Origin: Brevundimonas sp. SGAir0440
GTDB taxonomy: Bacteria; Pseudomonadota; Alphaproteobacteria; Caulobacterales; Caulobacteraceae
Direction of reading: 5' to 3'
Length of the DNA stretch: 64,000 nt
Assembly (NCBI RefSeq): GCF_005484585.1
Contig: NZ_CP039435.1
Span: forward strand, 992,001 to 1,056,000
The notes beneath the pieces were generated by a model, which was not told the origin of the DNA, did no database searches, and worked only from the letters and a program-made list of their open reading frames with translations. Shown here one piece after another: positions 10,925 to 19,810 of the stretch; within the stretch, counting starts at the first letter, position 1; each line of letters opens with the position of its first letter. Both the position numbers and the translations under genes were made by a program.

Positions 10925-11347
10925 ATGAGCCTGCTGTCGGAGTTTCGCGAGTTCGCGGTCAAGGGCAATGTCGTGGACCTGGCGGTCGGCGTGATCATCG
11001 GCGCGGCCTTCAACGGCATCGTCAAAAGCCTGGTCGATCAGGTGGTGATGCCGCCCATCGGCCTGCTGACCGGCGGCATCGACTTCTCCGAGCTGGAATG
11101 GGTGCTGCGCGCCGAAAACCCGGCGACGGAAGCGATCGAGAAGGTGTCGATCCAGTATGGCGCCTTCCTGAACACGGTGATCCAGTTCCTGATCGTCGCC
11201 TGGGTCGTCTTCCTTGTGGTCAAGGGCATCAACGCCCTGCGTCGTCAGGAAGCCGCCAAGCCCGATCCGGCGCCGGCTGCGCCGACGGCGACCGAAGCCC
11301 TGCTGGCCGAGATCCGCGACGAGTTGAAGGCCCGCCCAAAGGCCTGA
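10925..11347 (+). CDS. mscL: Large-conductance mechanosensitive channel
   Basis: A 140-residue inner-membrane channel that opens under high membrane tension during hypo-osmotic shock. It begins MSLLSEFREFAVKGNVVDLAVGVIIGAAF, the amphipathic N-helix plus first membrane helix. The second helix is NTVIQFLIVAWVVFLVVKGIN, followed by the cytoplasmic helix LLAEIRDELKARPKA. The ATG at 10925 follows AAGGAAA. It lies 23 bases after ihfB and is convergent with the next gene. Confidence 0.97.
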   Translation: MSLLSEFREFAVKGNVVDLAVGVIIGAAFNGIVKSLVDQVVMPPIGLLTGGIDFSELEWVLRAENPATEAIEKVSIQYGAFLNTVIQFLIVAWVVFLVVKGINALRRQEAAKPDPAPAAPTATEALLAEIRDELKARPKA

Positions 11348-12499
11348 TCAGGCCTTCGACACGCGTCCGCCCAAGGTCGGGCGCGTGATTGCGGCGGCAG
11401 CCAAGGTTTTGGGCATCGGCGGCGTACGCGAACAGATGCCGTAATCGCCGTCGAACGGCGTCGGCGCCCAGGCGGCGGCGAGCGCGGGGTCGTCGATGAT
11501 GGCGTGGCAATGTCCCCAGCCGCCCTCGCGCCACGCCGTCTTCGCCAGATCGCCCAACAGCGCCAGCAGGCGCAGCGTCACCATCTGCAGCCGCACCTTG
11601 GCGGCGCCCAGCGCGCGGGCGTTGTCGATCAGCGCCTGCGTCAGAAGCGGTATCGCTTCGGGCGCCGTCTCCAGCGCAATCAGATCGAGAATGTCCAGAT
11701 AGGGCGGCTCGATCAGGCTGGTCTTGGTCATCTGCGCCATCGCCATCCCGACGATGCGGTTGTCGCTTACGCAGGCCAGCATGACCGGCGGCAGGGTCAG
11801 GTCAGGGTCCGCCAACCGCCAGCGCAGGATTTCCGGGCTGCGATCCGCCAGCAGACGCTCTTCTTGCGACAACCGGCGCCAGAAGTCCGCATAGGGCGAG
11901 GCATCCGACAAATCGCGCAGCACCGTCACCCCAGCGGGCAGCACCATCGGCGTCTGGCGGAATACGCGCCTGTTCATCAGCCGCTCGCCCAGCCGCGCGG
12001 CGGTCTCGGCGGAGGTGCGGCCCAGCAGCAGGCGCAAACTTCGACCCTGAGCGCAGGCCAGACGATTGGTGATCCACGACAGCTTCAGTCCATGACTTTC
12101 GGTCGGCCAGGGCTTCATGTCGAACAGGCCGTATAGCGGCGCCGAGCGCGCATTGGCGTTGAAGGTGTAGCGGGCGAACAGGCCTGGCTGTTTCAGAAAG
12201 GTGCGGATCAGCGGCCGGCTGGCGCCCTTCTGGCTGGGCGGCACGATGATCGAAAAACCGGTGGCGCCGAAGTGGTCCTGGGCGCCTTGGCGAAATCGCT
12301 GGATGAAGTTGCCCAGCATGGCGACGGCGTTGTCATCCGCGTCGGCGACCACCCATCCGGCGGGCGCGCCCAGCGCCAACCGCGCCGGATTGGCCTCGAG
12401 CCAGCGCCATCCGGCCGGCGACCGTTCGGGCCAGCCGACCTGACGATGCAGCCTGTTCAGCGCCTCATGGTCTGGAGCGGCGATCGGTCTGACAGACAT
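11348..12499 (-). CDS. GNAT-like acyltransferase domain protein
   Basis: A 383-residue cytoplasmic protein. The N-terminal ~130 residues (RPIAAPDHEALNRLHRQVGW, then GWVVADADDNAVAMLG) resemble a GNAT fold, and a second such region (VMLACVSDNRIVGMAMAQM) lies around residue 250. Two tandem GNAT-like halves would suit an N-acyltransferase, but no acetyl-CoA loop is clearly readable, so the call is tentative. It converges on mscL with no gap and is divergent from the peptide transporter gene. Substrate unknown. Confidence 0.55.
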   Translation of the reverse strand: MSVRPIAAPDHEALNRLHRQVGWPERSPAGWRWLEANPARLALGAPAGWVVADADDNAVAMLGNFIQRFRQGAQDHFGATGFSIIVPPSQKGASRPLIRTFLKQPGLFARYTFNANARSAPLYGLFDMKPWPTESHGLKLSWITNRLACAQGRSLRLLLGRTSAETAARLGERLMNRRVFRQTPMVLPAGVTVLRDLSDASPYADFWRRLSQEERLLADRSPEILRWRLADPDLTLPPVMLACVSDNRIVGMAMAQMTKTSLIEPPYLDILDLIALETAPEAIPLLTQALIDNARALGAAKVRLQMVTLRLLALLGDLAKTAWREGGWGHCHAIIDDPALAAAWAPTPFDGDYGICSRTPPMPKTLAAAAITRPTLGGRVSKA

Positions 12500-12780
12500 C
12501 TGGCGCGCCTTCCCATTATGAAACCGCGAGCGTTTCTGACGACCGACTTAGCAGGATGTGCGCCATTGGGCGTCGCCCAGGGTTGTTTTTCACTTTCCTC
12601 GCACGCCGCCTGGCTACCCCCGCGACAGCCTTAACACTTGTTCGAATTCCCCCGCTGTGCTGGGTATGCGCCTTTCGCGCGCCCGATAAGCGGCGCGGCA
12701 GTTGGGAGTGAGCCGTTGAGGACGGATTTGGGGAAGGCGCGACTTACACGGCGCGTGAAGACGATTAGGGGGACGCGCGC
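12500..12780. other. Divergent promoter region
   Basis: A 281-base gap between the divergent GNAT-like gene and the POT transporter. It must carry both promoters. AGGGGGAC just before 12781 is the transporter ribosome-binding site. I see no clear dyads or hexamers. Confidence 0.4.
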
Positions 12781-14715
12781 ATGAACATCGTCGTCGCCCT
12801 TGGACTGATCATCACCTTCGCCACGGGCGTGCCGGTGCTGATGCAGATCCTCAAAAACCACCCGCGCGGACTGATCATCCTGTTCTTCGCCGAGATGTGG
12901 GAGCGGTTCTCCTACTACGGCATGCGCGGCATCTTGATCTTCTTCCTGACGCAACACTTCCTGTTCGACGACGCCATGGCGGGGTCGACCTACGGCTCCT
13001 ACACCTCGCTGGTCTATCTGCTGCCCCTGCTGGGCGGCATCATGGCCGACCGCTTCATCGGCACCCGCAAGGCCGTCGCCTTCGGCGCCCTGCTGCTGGT
13101 CGCCGGTCACGGCATGATGGCCTTCGAGGGCCGTCCCGCGACCGAAACCCTGACCTATGCCGGTCAGACCTATCAGATCGACGCCGAAGGCCGCGGTGCG
13201 GCGCGTGAAGTGTCGATCGTCGTCAACGGCCAGAAATACGCCTTCGAGGCGGCCGAGAACGGCCTGGCGATCGAGGGCCTGCCCGCCGCGTCGCCGCTGC
13301 CGGCCGTGCTGCCGACCGGCGAATACAAGATCGACGCGACCCGCGACATGGCGGGCGTGAACGTCTTCTATCTGGCGGTGTCCTTCATCATCATGGGCGT
13401 CGGCTTCCTGAAGCCCAACATCTCGACCATTGTCGGGCAGCTCTATCCGCAGGGCGATCCGCGGCGGGACTCCGGCTTCACCCTCTACTACTACGGCATC
13501 AACCTCGGCGCCTTCTGGGCGGCGGTGCTGTGCGGCCTTTTGGGTCAGACCGTCGGCTGGTGGGCAGGCTTTGGTCTGGCTGGCGTCGGCATGGCGCTGG
13601 GGTGGATCGTGTTCGTGCTGGGCAAACCCCTGCTGCAAGGCAAGGGCGAGCCTCCGGCCGAAGCCAATCTGAGCAAGCCCATGCTGGGTCCGATCAACCG
13701 AGAATGGTCGATCTACCTGCTCAGCATCCTGGGCGTCGGCGTCGTCTGGTTCATGGTTCAGCGCAACGCCCTGGTGGGTTGGGTCCTGGGCGCCGCCACC
13801 GTCGCGTCGCTGCTGTTCATCCTCTACGTCATCGTCAAGGTTTGCGAGAACAAGGCGCAGCGCGAGCGGATGATGCTGGCCTTGGTGCTGATCTTCGGCT
13901 CGGTCGTCTTCTTCACCCTGTTCGAACAGGCCGGCACCTCGCTGAACCTGTTCGCCGACCGCAACGTCGATCTCAGCATCACCCCGCAGGCGTTCCAGCT
14001 GCTGGGCGTCACCGTCGGCACCCCGGCCCAGATCGCCGCCGCCGGTCTCAGCACGTCGGGTCCCTGGATCGACGCCACCATCACGGCGGCCCAGACCCAG
14101 TCGTTCAATGCGGGCTTCATCCTGATCTTCGCACCGATCATGGCCGCGCTCTGGGCCTTCCTCGGCAAGCGCAACCTGGACCCCAACCCCACGCTGAAGT
14201 TCGGCCTCGGCCTGCTTCAGGTCGGACTGGGCTTCATGATCGTGGTGTGGGGCGCCGGCATGGCCAACTCGGCCTTCCAGATGCCGCTGCTCCTGCTGGG
14301 TCTGCTCTATCTGTTCCACACCACCGGCGAGCTGTTCCTGTCGCCGGTGGGCCTGTCGGAAATCACCAAACTGTCCGTCGCCAAGGTGGTCAGCTTCATG
14401 ATGGCCGTGTGGTTCCTGGCCAGCTCCATCGCCCAATATGTCGGCGGCTGGATCGCCGGCCTGGCGGGCACGGAGACGGTCGGCGGCCAGGTGCTGAACC
14501 CGGGCCTTGCGCTGCAGACCTCGCTTGAAGTGTTCAAGCTGCTGGGCCTGTGGGGCATGGGCATCGGCGTGGCATTCATCGTCGTCAGCCACTTCATCAA
14601 GGGCTGGTCGCACGGCGCCAACGACGGTGATGATCACCCTGGCCCTGTGCTAAACGATCGCGGTCAGGAAGACGGCAACGTCGCCCGTCCTGCGGCCTCG
14701 ACGCCCAGCCACTGA
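12781..14715 (+). CDS. POT family proton-coupled oligopeptide transporter
   Basis: A 644-residue inner-membrane symporter for di- and tripeptides. The diagnostic ExxERFxYY motif is EMWERFSYYG (E38, E41, R42). LVYLLPLLGGIMADRFIGTRK and GFLKPNISTIVGQLYPQGD are further PTR2 signatures. Twelve to fourteen membrane segments are expected. Unusually, about 75 hydrophilic, beta-rich residues (roughly 117-193) are inserted between the third and fourth family helices, predicted to face the periplasm. An extra hydrophobic N-terminal stretch (3-22) precedes the family start. It is a single-gene unit ended by the hairpin at 14733. Confidence 0.92.
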   Translation: MNIVVALGLIITFATGVPVLMQILKNHPRGLIILFFAEMWERFSYYGMRGILIFFLTQHFLFDDAMAGSTYGSYTSLVYLLPLLGGIMADRFIGTRKAVAFGALLLVAGHGMMAFEGRPATETLTYAGQTYQIDAEGRGAAREVSIVVNGQKYAFEAAENGLAIEGLPAASPLPAVLPTGEYKIDATRDMAGVNVFYLAVSFIIMGVGFLKPNISTIVGQLYPQGDPRRDSGFTLYYYGINLGAFWAAVLCGLLGQTVGWWAGFGLAGVGMALGWIVFVLGKPLLQGKGEPPAEANLSKPMLGPINREWSIYLLSILGVGVVWFMVQRNALVGWVLGAATVASLLFILYVIVKVCENKAQRERMMLALVLIFGSVVFFTLFEQAGTSLNLFADRNVDLSITPQAFQLLGVTVGTPAQIAAAGLSTSGPWIDATITAAQTQSFNAGFILIFAPIMAALWAFLGKRNLDPNPTLKFGLGLLQVGLGFMIVVWGAGMANSAFQMPLLLLGLLYLFHTTGELFLSPVGLSEITKLSVAKVVSFMMAVWFLASSIAQYVGGWIAGLAGTETVGGQVLNPGLALQTSLEVFKLLGLWGMGIGVAFIVVSHFIKGWSHGANDGDDHPGPVLNDRGQEDGNVARPAASTPSH

Positions 14716-14732
14716 TCGACGCCTGATCAAGG

Positions 14733-14767
14733 AAAAGCCCCGGCGGAGCGATCCGCCGGGGCTTTTT
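14733..14767. terminator. Bidirectional intrinsic terminator
   Basis: A perfect 15-bp stem (AAAAGCCCCGGCGGA / TCCGCCGGGGCTTTT) closes a GCGA loop. The A/T ends give a U-tract in both directions, so it can end both the rightward peptide transporter and the leftward TonB receptor transcripts. Confidence 0.92.
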
Positions 14768-14785
14768 GCTGCGTGGACCTAGGCC

Positions 14786-16870
14786 TCAGAAGGTCTTGCG
14801 GACCCGCAACGAGACGAAGGTGCGCGGGTCGATGGAGCGCTCCTCGACGAAGGCGACCGTGCGCGGATTGCGCGTGGCGTAAACCGTGCGCTGCTGGGTG
14901 AAGTCGTCCCACAGGTTCAGCTGGGCGCGCAGCGACAGGGTCGGGCTGGGCTTGTATTCGACAAAGGCCTCCAGATAGTCCGCGCCGCGCCAGGCGAAGG
15001 TCTGGTCGGGGTCATAGGTCGCCTGGCCCAGACGCGGCAGCCAGTTGATCCCCCACTGGGTCTTCCACGAAGTGATGTCCTGCTGGAAGCCGACATTGGC
15101 CTGGCTGGGGCGCACGCCCGAGATGCGGCGGTCCTCGCCCGTGGTCGGGTCGGTGACGCTGGTCTTGTTCCAGTCGTTTTGGAAGGTGAAGCGGGCGCCC
15201 GAAATCCCGACCTTGTCCAGCGGCACCACCACGTTCAGCGACAGCTGATCCAGCGTTCCGTCGCCGATGTTGCCGGTCGCCGACAGGCCGCCGGGCAGGG
15301 GCAGGCGGTCGATCACATCGATGATGCGGTCGTGGCGATAGCCGATCGAGACCACGCCCTCGCCCCAGAAGCGGCGCTCATAGGACAGCTCGGAAATCCA
15401 GCGCTGTTCCGGCTCCAGATCGACATTGCCGCCGAACACCGTGCCGTCGCTCAGCTCAGCCGAAGCGGCGAAGTCGCCGAAGTCCAGCTGCCCCAGTTCG
15501 CGCTCGAAGCGGAAGCGCAGCTGATTGTTCGCCATCGGGGTCCAGGTCGCCAGCACGCGCGGCTTGGCGAAGAAGAAGCTCTTTTCCTGGTCCGCATCGC
15601 CCGACTGGCTGATGGTGGAGGCTTCCAGGCGCACGCCGCCTTCCAGCGTCAGCTTCGGATTGATCCGCCAGGTCGCCTTGCTGAAGGCTTCGCCGCGCGT
15701 CTCCTCGACCTTGACCGAGGCGCTGGGCAGGGGAACGCCGACGCCGCCAATGGTGAAGGCCTGGTTCACGTCCAGCATATTGTAGGCGATCTCGGCGCCG
15801 GCCTCGATTGTCAGGGCGGGCGAGCGTTCGTGACGCACCAGGGCGCGCAGGATGGATTCCGACGAGTCGCCGTCGGATTTGAACTGCTGCTCCGGCGCCG
15901 CCGTCCCGTTGAGCGTCTCGTTGCTGCCCGACACGCTGTCGAAGCTTGAGAACTCGTGGATCAGACGCGTCTCCAGGGTCCAGCGCGGGTTCAGGGTGCG
16001 GGTCCACGTCAGGCCCAGCTCGCCGGAATCGCCGTCTTCGGCATAGTCGCTGCGGCGCAGGGATGTGGGCGACGAAAGCTCGGTCCAGTTCTGATAGTCG
16101 TTCAGACCATAGCGGGCGGTGCCTTCCAGCTTTCCGCCGAACACCGGGCCGGTGTAGTTGCCGCGAATGCTCTGACCGCCGCCCCAGCCGTCGTTTTCAA
16201 AACGCTCGTCGCGGATGACGTCGCCGGCGGCGTTGCGACGGATCGACCGGCCGACGCCGTTGGAATCGCTGGATCCCATGCCGTCCGACAGGGTCACGCC
16301 CCAGCTGCGATCGCCCTTGTTCTGCGTGAACTGATAGGAGCCGCCATAGATGTCATGGCCGCCTTCGAACAGCATGGCGTTCCAGGTCAGGATCGACTGG
16401 CGGCTGTCGGTCGTCTTCAGGATGACGTTCACGACGACGGAATAGCCCTGCATGTCGATACCCGGCGCGCCGCCCCGGATCAGTTCGATGCGCTCGACCT
16501 GATTGGCCAGGGTCCGGCCCAGGACGTTCGAACCCGAGTCGTTCTTTGAGGCGGGGCGGTTGTTGTTGATCAGCACATTGCCGACTGCCCCTTCGAAACC
16601 GCGCGCGCCCGATCCGTTGTCGATGGAGAAGCCGGGGACCCGGTTGACCATGTCGAGCGCCGTATTGGGGCGCTGGGCGGCGAAGAAGTCCGGCGTGAAG
16701 ACCAGCACGCCGCGCTGGCTGGCGTCGGCCAGGGGCGCCTGGCTGGTCGGGCCGGTCGGCACCGGGGCCTCGGCGACTTGGGGCTTGTCTGCGTTGGAGG
16801 CGTCGGCGGCGAATGCGGCGCCGGCGGTGAAAAGCAGGGCGGTGCTGGCCAGCAGCAGAGTCTTTGTCAT
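14786..16870 (-). CDS. TonB-dependent outer-membrane receptor
   Basis: A 694-residue receptor with signal peptide MTKTLLLASTALLFTAGAAFA. The plug domain (about 60-160) contains NTALDMVNRVPGFSIDNGSG, GNVLINNNRPASKND and QVERIELIRGGAPGID. A beta-barrel follows and ends in the aromatic-terminated strand SLRVRKTF, the usual outer-membrane assembly signal. The substrate cannot be read from sequence; the absence of an obvious siderophore neighbour leaves metals, vitamins or saccharides open. It diverges from a TraB/GumN-like gene across a dyad-rich promoter, which may control both. Confidence 0.93.
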   Translation of the reverse strand: MTKTLLLASTALLFTAGAAFAADASNADKPQVAEAPVPTGPTSQAPLADASQRGVLVFTPDFFAAQRPNTALDMVNRVPGFSIDNGSGARGFEGAVGNVLINNNRPASKNDSGSNVLGRTLANQVERIELIRGGAPGIDMQGYSVVVNVILKTTDSRQSILTWNAMLFEGGHDIYGGSYQFTQNKGDRSWGVTLSDGMGSSDSNGVGRSIRRNAAGDVIRDERFENDGWGGGQSIRGNYTGPVFGGKLEGTARYGLNDYQNWTELSSPTSLRRSDYAEDGDSGELGLTWTRTLNPRWTLETRLIHEFSSFDSVSGSNETLNGTAAPEQQFKSDGDSSESILRALVRHERSPALTIEAGAEIAYNMLDVNQAFTIGGVGVPLPSASVKVEETRGEAFSKATWRINPKLTLEGGVRLEASTISQSGDADQEKSFFFAKPRVLATWTPMANNQLRFRFERELGQLDFGDFAASAELSDGTVFGGNVDLEPEQRWISELSYERRFWGEGVVSIGYRHDRIIDVIDRLPLPGGLSATGNIGDGTLDQLSLNVVVPLDKVGISGARFTFQNDWNKTSVTDPTTGEDRRISGVRPSQANVGFQQDITSWKTQWGINWLPRLGQATYDPDQTFAWRGADYLEAFVEYKPSPTLSLRAQLNLWDDFTQQRTVYATRNPRTVAFVEERSIDPRTFVSLRVRKTF

Positions 16871-16960
16871 TGATCTTCCCCTCGGGTGTTGGCGAGAGGT
16901 GTGCCGATCCGGCGCGTTTATCTCCAGTTACAAGGCCGCAAGGTGGATTAAATCGACGAC

Positions 16961-17020
16961 ATCATTACAGCGATTTCATTACACCAGCGACAGTAATGAA
17001 GTTTACAGCGATGTAATGAT
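16961..17020. promoter_or_regulatory. Nested inverted repeats in divergent promoter
   Basis: Between the TonB receptor and the TraB/GumN-like gene lie two nested dyads: outer ATCATTACA (16961-16969) / TGTAATGAT (17012-17020) and inner TTCATTAC (16975-16982) / GTAATGAA (16993-17000). The same TCATTAC half-site therefore appears four times, and TTACAGCGAT is also directly repeated at 16965 and 17003. The stretch is AT-richer than its surroundings. It looks like a multi-site operator; the regulator is not identified. Confidence 0.6.
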
Positions 17021-17969
17021 CGGACGCTCATCTTCTCTATTGCTTTTAGTTGGCGCGATGACGCTGACGACCGCGCCTGCCGTCGCGCAGGATGCGCCTT
17101 CGGACGCCGTCGAGGATATCGTCGTCACCGCCCGCCGGATCGAGGCGCCGATGTGGGAAGTGCGGCGCGGCGACAGCGTCCTGATCCTCGTGGGATCGAT
17201 CGACGGTTTGCCCAGAAAGATGGAGTGGCGCACGGATGCACTCATCTCTGCGGTTGATCGTGCCGACCGCGTTCTGTTTCCGGTCGAGGGGCGGGCGTCG
17301 CTGGCCGATGTGGGCCGGCTGATCTGGCGGTTTCGGACGCTCACCCGGTTGCCGAACGGGCGCACCAGCGCCGACTATCTGTCCCCGGACCTTGAGGCCC
17401 GGGTCGAAAGCCTGACAGGCGAAGGCCCGACCCGCGACAGCATGCTGATCCTGTCGGGCGATCTGATGGAGCTGGGCGGTTACAGCAGCGGAGGGCGTCC
17501 GGTGTCCGGCCTGGTCCGTCAGGCGACGCGCGCCAATCGCACGCCCGCTGAACCCGTCGGCATCTTCAGAGGGGACGAGCTGATCGAAAAGGTTCTGACG
17601 ACGCCGCCGGAACGCTATCTCGACTGTATCGACGCTGCGGCGACGGCGGCGGAGGCTGGGGTCGAGGCGGGCGCGCAACGTGCGGAGAACTGGCGTCTGC
17701 GCCGGATTCCCGCGGTATTGGACTCGCCCCTGGAAAAGGCGGCGACGGCCTGTTCCTACTGGTCGGTGATGGCCCAGGCGGACGATCTGCGTCGGATATG
17801 GAATACGGCGGTGGACAAGGCGCTGACCGAGGTCGGGGTCACCGTTGCTATCGCCCCCTTGCGGCTATTGGCTGAGCCAAACGGCGTGCTGGATCGGCTG
17901 GAGGCGGAGGGGCTGGAACCCATCGGTCCCGAATGGCGCCCCTCCGCCCCCGCTCAATCCGCGCGCTAA
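17016..17969 (+). CDS. TraB/GumN family protein
   Basis: A 317-residue exported protein. Signal peptide: MIGRSSSLLLLVGAMTLTTAPAVAQ. The body begins PMWEVRRGDSVLILVGSIDGLP, the TraB/GumN signature in which the usual His after GS/GT is replaced by Asp. These Tiki-related proteins are predicted metal-dependent proteases; the altered motif leaves activity uncertain. The ATG at 17016 gives the complete signal peptide and falls inside the right arm of the outer dyad, so a bound regulator would also cover the start. Likely co-regulated with the divergent TonB receptor. Confidence 0.78.
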   Translation: MIGRSSSLLLLVGAMTLTTAPAVAQDAPSDAVEDIVVTARRIEAPMWEVRRGDSVLILVGSIDGLPRKMEWRTDALISAVDRADRVLFPVEGRASLADVGRLIWRFRTLTRLPNGRTSADYLSPDLEARVESLTGEGPTRDSMLILSGDLMELGGYSSGGRPVSGLVRQATRANRTPAEPVGIFRGDELIEKVLTTPPERYLDCIDAAATAAEAGVEAGAQRAENWRLRRIPAVLDSPLEKAATACSYWSVMAQADDLRRIWNTAVDKALTEVGVTVAIAPLRLLAEPNGVLDRLEAEGLEPIGPEWRPSAPAQSAR

Positions 17970-17972
17970 AGC

Positions 17973-18260
17973 TTACTTGCGTTCCGGAACGGCGTCGCGG
18001 GCGGCTTCGCCGATGTTGTCGGCGGCGTTGCCGACGCTTTCGGCTGCGCCGGCGATGGCGTTGTCCTTCACAGCGTCGCTGCGGTTCATGTTCATCAGGA
18101 AGTAGCCGATCACCAGCACGGCCAGCAGGCCGACGATCAGGGCGACGATGGCGCCCATGCCGCTGCCGCGACGCTCGACGACGGTGGTGGGCGCCGCGCT
18201 GGTTTCAGTGATGCGTTCGACCCGGCCATCGGGATGTTGGACTTCGCGTTCGGTAGGCAT
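17973..18260 (-). CDS. Small single-span membrane protein
   Basis: A 95-residue protein: hydrophilic N-terminus (MPTEREVQHPDGRVERITET), one membrane helix about 35-56 (MGAIVALIVGLLAVLVIGYFL), then an Ala-rich helical tail of the NAADNIGEAARDA type. The ATG at 18260 follows GGAGAGGAACC. It lies downstream of tldD in the same direction and converges on the TraB/GumN-like gene with three bases between the stop codons. Function unknown. Confidence 0.75.
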   Translation of the reverse strand: MPTEREVQHPDGRVERITETSAAPTTVVERRGSGMGAIVALIVGLLAVLVIGYFLMNMNRSDAVKDNAIAGAAESVGNAADNIGEAARDAVPERK

Positions 18261-18319
18261 GGTGGTTCCTCTCCAGTGTGGCGGGGAAACACCCTTTGCA
18301 GCGATACGGTTCCGCTCGC

Positions 18320-19750
18320 TCAGACGGCGGTGCCGCCGACCGTCAGGCCGCCGATCTTGAGGCTGGGCTGGCCGATGCCGACGGGCACGCCCTGTCCGGC
18401 CTTGCCGCAGACGCCGACGCCCGGATCGAAGGCGAAGTCGTCGCCGACCATCTGGATCTTGGTCAGGGCCGTGGCCCCGTCGCCGATCAGGGTCGCGCCG
18501 CGCACCGGGGCGGTGATCACCCCGTCCTCGATCAGATAGGCCTCGTTGCACTGGAACACGAACTTGCCGTTTGTGATGTCCACCTGACCGCCCGAGAAGT
18601 TGGCGGCGTAGAGGCCGCGCTTCGTATTGGCGATCATGTCGGCCTTGGAGTCCCGGCCGCCCTCCATGAAGGTGTTGGTCATGCGCGGCATGGGCATGTG
18701 GGCGAAGGACTGGCGCCGGCCGTTGCCGGTCGCGGCGACGCCCAGTTGCCGCGCCGACAGCCGGTCGTGCATCAACCCGACCATGATCCCGTCCTCGATC
18801 AGCACGGTGCGCGAGGTGGGCGTGCCCTCGTCGTCGACCGACAGCGAACCGCGCCGTCCGGCGATCGAGCCGTCATCGACCACGGTGACGCCGGGGGCGG
18901 CGACCCGCTGGCCCATCATGCCGTTGAAGACCGACGAGCCCTTACGGTGGAAGTCGCCCTCGAAGCCGTGGCCGATGGCCTCATGCAGCAGCACGCCGGG
19001 CCAGCCGGCGCCCAGGACCACGTCCATCTCGCCCGCCGGACAGTCGACGGCGTCCAGATTGACTAGAGCCTGACGCAGGGCCTCGTCCACCTGGGCCTGC
19101 CAGCGTTCGGGCGCGACCCAGGCTTCAAACCCGGCCCGGCCGCCGGCGCCGGACGAGGCGCTCTCGCGCTTGCCGTTCTGCTCCACGGTGACCGAGACGT
19201 TCAGCCGGACAAGCGGGCGAACATCGCGCACCGCCCGCTCGTCGGCGCGCAGGATCTCGATGGCGCGACGTTCGCCGATCAGGGAGGCGGACACCTGAAC
19301 CACGCGCGGATCACGGGCGCGCGCCCAGGCGTCGATCTCGGCCAGCAGGGCGATCTTGTCGGAAAAGGCGGGCGAGGCGAGCGGATCGACCTCGCCATAC
19401 AGTTTCTGATTGGTGGCGCGCGGCCCCTCGGCAACCCGCGCCTCATGCCCCTGCTTGGCCAGGGCCGCGCTGTCGGCGGCGCGACGCAGGGCGGCGGCCG
19501 AGATCTCGTTGGCGTGGGCGTAACCGGCCGTCTCGCCCGCCACGACCCGCAGGCCGAAGCCCTCGGTGGCGTCATAGGCGGCGGACTTCAGCCGACCGTC
19601 GTCGAACACCAGGCTCTCGCTCTCGGACCGCTCCAGGAACAGTTCGCCGTCGTCGGCGCCGGCCAGGGCCGTTTTCAGGATCGACAGAGCTTCATCGGTA
19701 TCGACGCCGGCGGCGTCGAGGATGGGCGGCGGGGAGGCGTGAACGGTCAT
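18320..19750 (-). CDS. tldD: Metalloprotease TldD
   Basis: A 476-residue TldD subunit of the TldD/TldE zinc protease, which trims peptides such as microcins and modified peptide precursors. The zinc-binding motif LLHEAIGHGFEGD (HExxxH) is present, as are GWPGVLLHE and the C-terminal GSKADMIANTKRG-type segment. Length fits the family. The TldE partner is not in this window. It is 60 bases downstream of a Pro/Thr-rich membrane protein and probably shares the leftward run that begins with the ABC exporter. Confidence 0.95.
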   Translation of the reverse strand: MTVHASPPPILDAAGVDTDEALSILKTALAGADDGELFLERSESESLVFDDGRLKSAAYDATEGFGLRVVAGETAGYAHANEISAAALRRAADSAALAKQGHEARVAEGPRATNQKLYGEVDPLASPAFSDKIALLAEIDAWARARDPRVVQVSASLIGERRAIEILRADERAVRDVRPLVRLNVSVTVEQNGKRESASSGAGGRAGFEAWVAPERWQAQVDEALRQALVNLDAVDCPAGEMDVVLGAGWPGVLLHEAIGHGFEGDFHRKGSSVFNGMMGQRVAAPGVTVVDDGSIAGRRGSLSVDDEGTPTSRTVLIEDGIMVGLMHDRLSARQLGVAATGNGRRQSFAHMPMPRMTNTFMEGGRDSKADMIANTKRGLYAANFSGGQVDITNGKFVFQCNEAYLIEDGVITAPVRGATLIGDGATALTKIQMVGDDFAFDPGVGVCGKAGQGVPVGIGQPSLKIGGLTVGGTAV

Positions 19751-19810
19751 GGCCTTTAGGTAGGGGCTGAAGGCCGTTTCGTCACCTGCCCCGGCGCGCG
19801 AAACCGCCGA

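Noticed and set aside
12631..14637. A 668-codon leftward frame opposite the peptide transporter
   Set aside because: Gln/His/Asp-rich antisense artefact with no family features; the sense transporter has clear motifs.
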